Assembly: GCA_003567615.1 (NCBI GenBank)
Contig: PWZC01000383.1
Location: 1-18,759, forward strand
Source: Gemmatimonadota bacterium
Lineage (GTDB): Bacteria > Gemmatimonadota > Gemmatimonadetes > Longimicrobiales > Gaopeijiaceae
Length of the DNA stretch: 18,759 nucleotides
Direction: 5' to 3'
This document shows positions 16,176 to 18,759 of this stretch, in pieces. Each line of letters opens with the position of its first letter. Position 1 is the stretch's first letter. The notes under the pieces are model-generated. The model was not told where the DNA came from and made no database searches. It saw only the letters and a program-made list of their open reading frames with translations. The translations under genes and the position numbers were made by a program.

Positions 16176-16205
16176 AGTATACGGAGGATGTAAGACTCGT
16201 GTCAA
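16176..16205 (-). promoter_or_regulatory. Strong sigma70-type promoter overlapping the end of the tricorn-like gene
   Basis: On the minus strand a perfect TTGACA (16205-16200) is followed after 18 bases by TATACT (16181-16176, 5 of 6 consensus). The -35 box contains the TGA stop codon of the tricorn-like protease gene. Transcription would start near 16168, run leftward through the hairpin-rich region and could reach deoC. It is the best promoter-like sequence in the window and lies in an unusually AT-rich patch. Confidence 0.6.
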
Positions 16206-18759
16206 GGGCGTCGCCGTCCACTTCCCGGCGCCACATCCCGGGCCGGAGTGCCTGCGGGAGCGATGGGCTCCGCCGCCGGCTGCTCCACCGGGTGTTCCCC
16301 GAGCGTCTCCAGGAGCTCCTGGATGGCCCGCTCGAGCTGGGCATCCTCCCCTCGCCAGGTAGCGTGAGGGAGGTTGTCCACGCGGATGTCCGGCTCCACC
16401 CCGAACCCCTCGATGATCCACCGACCATCGGCGCCGAACTGGGGAGTCTGGGGCGACCGGGAGATTCCCCGGTCCACCAGGAGGTTGTTATTGCTGAGCC
16501 AGACGCCGGCGCCGGAGGTGCGCTCGCCCACCAGCGGTCCCAGCTCCAGCGCCTTCACCCCGGCCGAAAAGGTCTCCCCGTCGGAATACGTGAGGGGATC
16601 CATCAGGACCACCAGGTGCCCCCGGAAGGCCTGCTGCATGTTCCAGTAGGGGTCCTGACCCGGGGGTGCCCAGAACGACCACGCCCGCCTCAGCAGCTTC
16701 TCGATGACCCAGGAGTCGATGTTCCCTCCCCGGTTCCGGCGCACATCGATGATGAGCCCCTCCCGGTCGATGTTGGCGTAGAATTCCCGTGTGAAGTCGG
16801 CCATGTCCCCGGCGCCCATGGCCCGGAGGTGGAGGTAGCCGATGCGGCCGTCCGCCGCGGCGTCCACCGCCTCCCGACGTCCCATCACCCAGTCGCTGTA
16901 GCGAAGCACGGAATCCCGCCCCGCCGTCACAGGGTGGGTCACCACGCTCCCTTCTTCCCCCTCCCGGACGAAGTCCAGGCGGACCTGCTCGCCGGCCTGA
17001 TGGGAGAGGGCTCGCTCCATGTCGGCGGCGCTCCGGATGGGGCGCCCGTTGATGTGGGTGATGAGGTCCCCGGCACGGAGCTCCACCCCGGGGCGGGCCA
17101 GGGGTGAGCGCTCCGACGGCAGCTCGGGATCGGTGCGGTAGATGTGCTCGATGCGGGCTCCCCCTTCCTCCCACTGGAAGGTGCCGCCCAGGAAGGAAGG
17201 CCGTCCCTCCTCCGGGTTCGAGGTGTAATCGCCCCCCCGGACCTGGGAGTGGAGGACGCTGAGCTCGGCCACCATCTGCGCCAGGACATCGTCCAGCTCC
17301 CTGCGGTCCCCGACGCGCTCCACCATGGGGGCGTACTTGTCCCGGACCGCCTCCCAGTCCTGCCCGCGCATCTCGGTGTCGAAGAGGAAGTCCCGCTGCA
17401 TCCGCCAGCCGTCCACGTACATCTGACGCCACTCCTGGCGCGGGTCCACCGCCAGCCGCCAGCCATCCAGGCGCACCCGGGCCTCCCGGAGGTCCGAGGG
17501 GAGCTGGGCGGCGGCGGGGACGATGAGGAGCTCCCCACCCTGGCTCCGACGCACCAGGAGGCGGGAGTGGTCCCCCGAGAGTTGGGCCTGGGTGATCCCA
17601 TCGGCGAACGTCTCGACCCGTGGGCTGTCCAGCCCGAAGTCCACCCGCTGGAGTGACGGTGGACCGGACTGGCCCGTCACCCGGTCCAGGAAGTACAGGC
17701 GGGAGCCGGTGGCCAGGAGCCCCGAATAGTTTCCGGAAGCCACAGGGACCTCGTGGAGGCGCTCGCCCAGCCCCGGGTAGACGATGGCGGGGAGGTCGCT
17801 GTTGTCCGAGGTGAACCCGTCGCCGGTGAGTTCGGTCCTCGGGCTCAAGGGGAAGGCGGCGTCGGGCTGAAGCGCCAGCCCGTAGATCCGGGTGCGGCGG
17901 TCGAAGAGGGGCCCCAGGTTCCGGTCACCCCAGGGGCCTCCGGGGGTGGGCGAGAAGTGTCGGTCCGAGAGGAAGAAGAGCCACCGGCCATCGGGGTGAA
18001 AGGCCGGTGAATAGCTTTCGTACCGGTCGGAGGTGAGGACGTGGGCCTCCTCGGCGTCCAGCTCCAGGAGCACGAGCTGGGGTCGCCGCATGGGGGTGTC
18101 GGGGCGGACCACCGCCAGGGCCCGGGAGTCCGGCGACCAGACCACATCCCGGTACGACATCCCGCGCGCGTCGTCGATGCGGCGGTTCTCCCGGCTCTCC
18201 AGATCCAGAAGCCAGAGGTTGCCCCGCCGGTCGGTGTGGGCGATTCGCTCCCCGTCCGGTGAGACATACATCCCGGTCCGATGGCCGGCGCCGTCGCTGG
18301 TGAGGGCCTCGCCGGCACCGCGTCCATCGGCGGGGAAGCGCCAGATCTCCTGCTCCCCGTCCGCGTCCACGAAGGCATAGACCCATTCCCCGTCCGGCGA
18401 TACCACCGCCTCCCGGGCCCGGCTCGCCTCCGGGAGCGGGATCTCGATGCGGCGGAGCTCCCCGGTGCCCGCCAGCGCCAGGTGGCCCCGGGCCGTGAGG
18501 GCCACCCGCTGGGCGTCGGGTGCCAGGGCGTAGGAGTCCAGGTAGTCCAGTGGCGAGTCCAGCCAGCGGATGTGGGTGCGGCTCCGGTCCGAGCCCAGCT
18601 CGATGGAGACCACCCGGTCCGACCCCGAGGCGATGTCGTAGATGCGCAGGTCGGCACCGTGCTGGTAGGTGATGCGACCGTCGGCGGACAGGGTGGCGCC
18701 GCGCACCTCCAAGTCCCGGTGCCGGGTGAGCTGCTCGGCTCCGCTTCCATCGGGATCCA
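16202..18759 (-). CDS. Tricorn-like S41 serine protease, 5' end outside the window
   Basis: This is the C-terminal ~850 residues of a tricorn-type protease; the frame is open to the right edge (reading GAT CCC GAT from 18757), so the start is missing. Order from the N-terminal side: WD40/PD40-like beta-propeller repeats (SADGRITYQHGADL, SPDGEWVY, SPDGERIAH, SPDSRALAV, HPDGRWLFF), a less regular second propeller region, the helical tricorn C1 domain (DGWRMQRDFLFD), a PDZ domain (GVELRAGDLITHINGRPI) and the S41 catalytic domain (LIIDVRRNRGGNID, AFRGHLVVLMD). The nucleophile is the Ser of TYSDGETFS (codon 16583-16585) and the catalytic His is in LSVLHSQVRGGDY (codon 17249-17251). The family normally has about 1050-1100 residues, so roughly a fifth is missing. 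Such enzymes degrade peptides and many bacterial ones carry export signals, which cannot be judged here. The tail is Pro/Ala-rich and ends RRRP. Confidence 0.92.
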   Translation of the reverse strand, partial: DPDGSGAEQLTRHRDLEVRGATLSADGRITYQHGADLRIYDIASGSDRVVSIELGSDRSRTHIRWLDSPLDYLDSYALAPDAQRVALTARGHLALAGTGELRRIEIPLPEASRAREAVVSPDGEWVYAFVDADGEQEIWRFPADGRGAGEALTSDGAGHRTGMYVSPDGERIAHTDRRGNLWLLDLESRENRRIDDARGMSYRDVVWSPDSRALAVVRPDTPMRRPQLVLLELDAEEAHVLTSDRYESYSPAFHPDGRWLFFLSDRHFSPTPGGPWGDRNLGPLFDRRTRIYGLALQPDAAFPLSPRTELTGDGFTSDNSDLPAIVYPGLGERLHEVPVASGNYSGLLATGSRLYFLDRVTGQSGPPSLQRVDFGLDSPRVETFADGITQAQLSGDHSRLLVRRSQGGELLIVPAAAQLPSDLREARVRLDGWRLAVDPRQEWRQMYVDGWRMQRDFLFDTEMRGQDWEAVRDKYAPMVERVGDRRELDDVLAQMVAELSVLHSQVRGGDYTSNPEEGRPSFLGGTFQWEEGGARIEHIYRTDPELPSERSPLARPGVELRAGDLITHINGRPIRSAADMERALSHQAGEQVRLDFVREGEEGSVVTHPVTAGRDSVLRYSDWVMGRREAVDAAADGRIGYLHLRAMGAGDMADFTREFYANIDREGLIIDVRRNRGGNIDSWVIEKLLRRAWSFWAPPGQDPYWNMQQAFRGHLVVLMDPLTYSDGETFSAGVKALELGPLVGERTSGAGVWLSNNNLLVDRGISRSPQTPQFGADGRWIIEGFGVEPDIRVDNLPHATWRGEDAQLERAIQELLETLGEHPVEQPAAEPIAPAGTPARDVAPGSGRRRP

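Noticed and set aside
1..18759. CRISPR arrays, tRNA or rRNA genes, transposase genes and attachment sites.
   Set aside because: No regularly spaced repeats, no cloverleaf or rRNA blocks, and no transposase or integrase motifs were seen on either strand.

Overview
The window is a very GC-rich bacterial chromosome segment with dense coding, GTG as well as ATG starts, and overlapping stop/start junctions. The gene content (MoxR/DUF58/BatA-type cluster with DUF4175- and DUF4159-like proteins, a Tat-signalled TldD with TldE, a double-domain aldehyde dehydrogenase beside deoC, and a tricorn-type protease) is what I would expect from Gemmatimonadota or a similar Gram-negative environmental lineage. 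That placement rests on gene content and composition, not on a phylogenetic marker, so it is tentative.

Layout. (1) Positions 1-478 hold no gene I can support. (2) 479-8648, plus strand: a tight five-gene operon, MoxR AAA+ ATPase, DUF58 protein, BatA-like membrane protein, a 1056-residue DUF4175-like/DUF4159 fusion with a His/Asp-rich middle, and a two-TM protein with an amidotransferase-like core. It ends in a strong stem-loop. (3) 8707-11864, plus strand: its own sigma70-like promoter, then tldD (Tat signal, HExxxH) and tldE (no signal), followed by a weaker stem-loop. (4) 11961-15659, minus strand: deoC followed by an ALDH16-type tandem aldehyde dehydrogenase. (5) 15660-16201: a 542-base gap with a strong minus-strand promoter at its right edge, a run of nested hairpins and a 15-bp hairpin, i.e. 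a candidate structured RNA or attenuated deoC leader. (6) 16202 to the right edge, minus strand: the C-terminal ~850 residues of a tricorn-like S41 protease whose start lies outside the window.

How the genes may work together. MoxR ATPases act with vWA/DUF58 partners as chaperone-like complexes; here the partners are mainly membrane-anchored proteins, so the operon probably assembles or remodels an envelope complex. The neighbouring TldD/TldE pair is a metalloprotease whose catalytic subunit appears to be exported by Tat, which would put it in the same compartment as the DUF4159 protein and its partner. DeoC cleaves deoxyribose 5-phosphate to acetaldehyde and glyceraldehyde 3-phosphate, and the adjacent aldehyde dehydrogenase is a natural sink for the acetaldehyde. 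The most novel-looking items are the candidate structured RNA upstream of deoC, the His-rich DUF4175/DUF4159 fusion, and the Tat-TldD/signal-less TldE pair.
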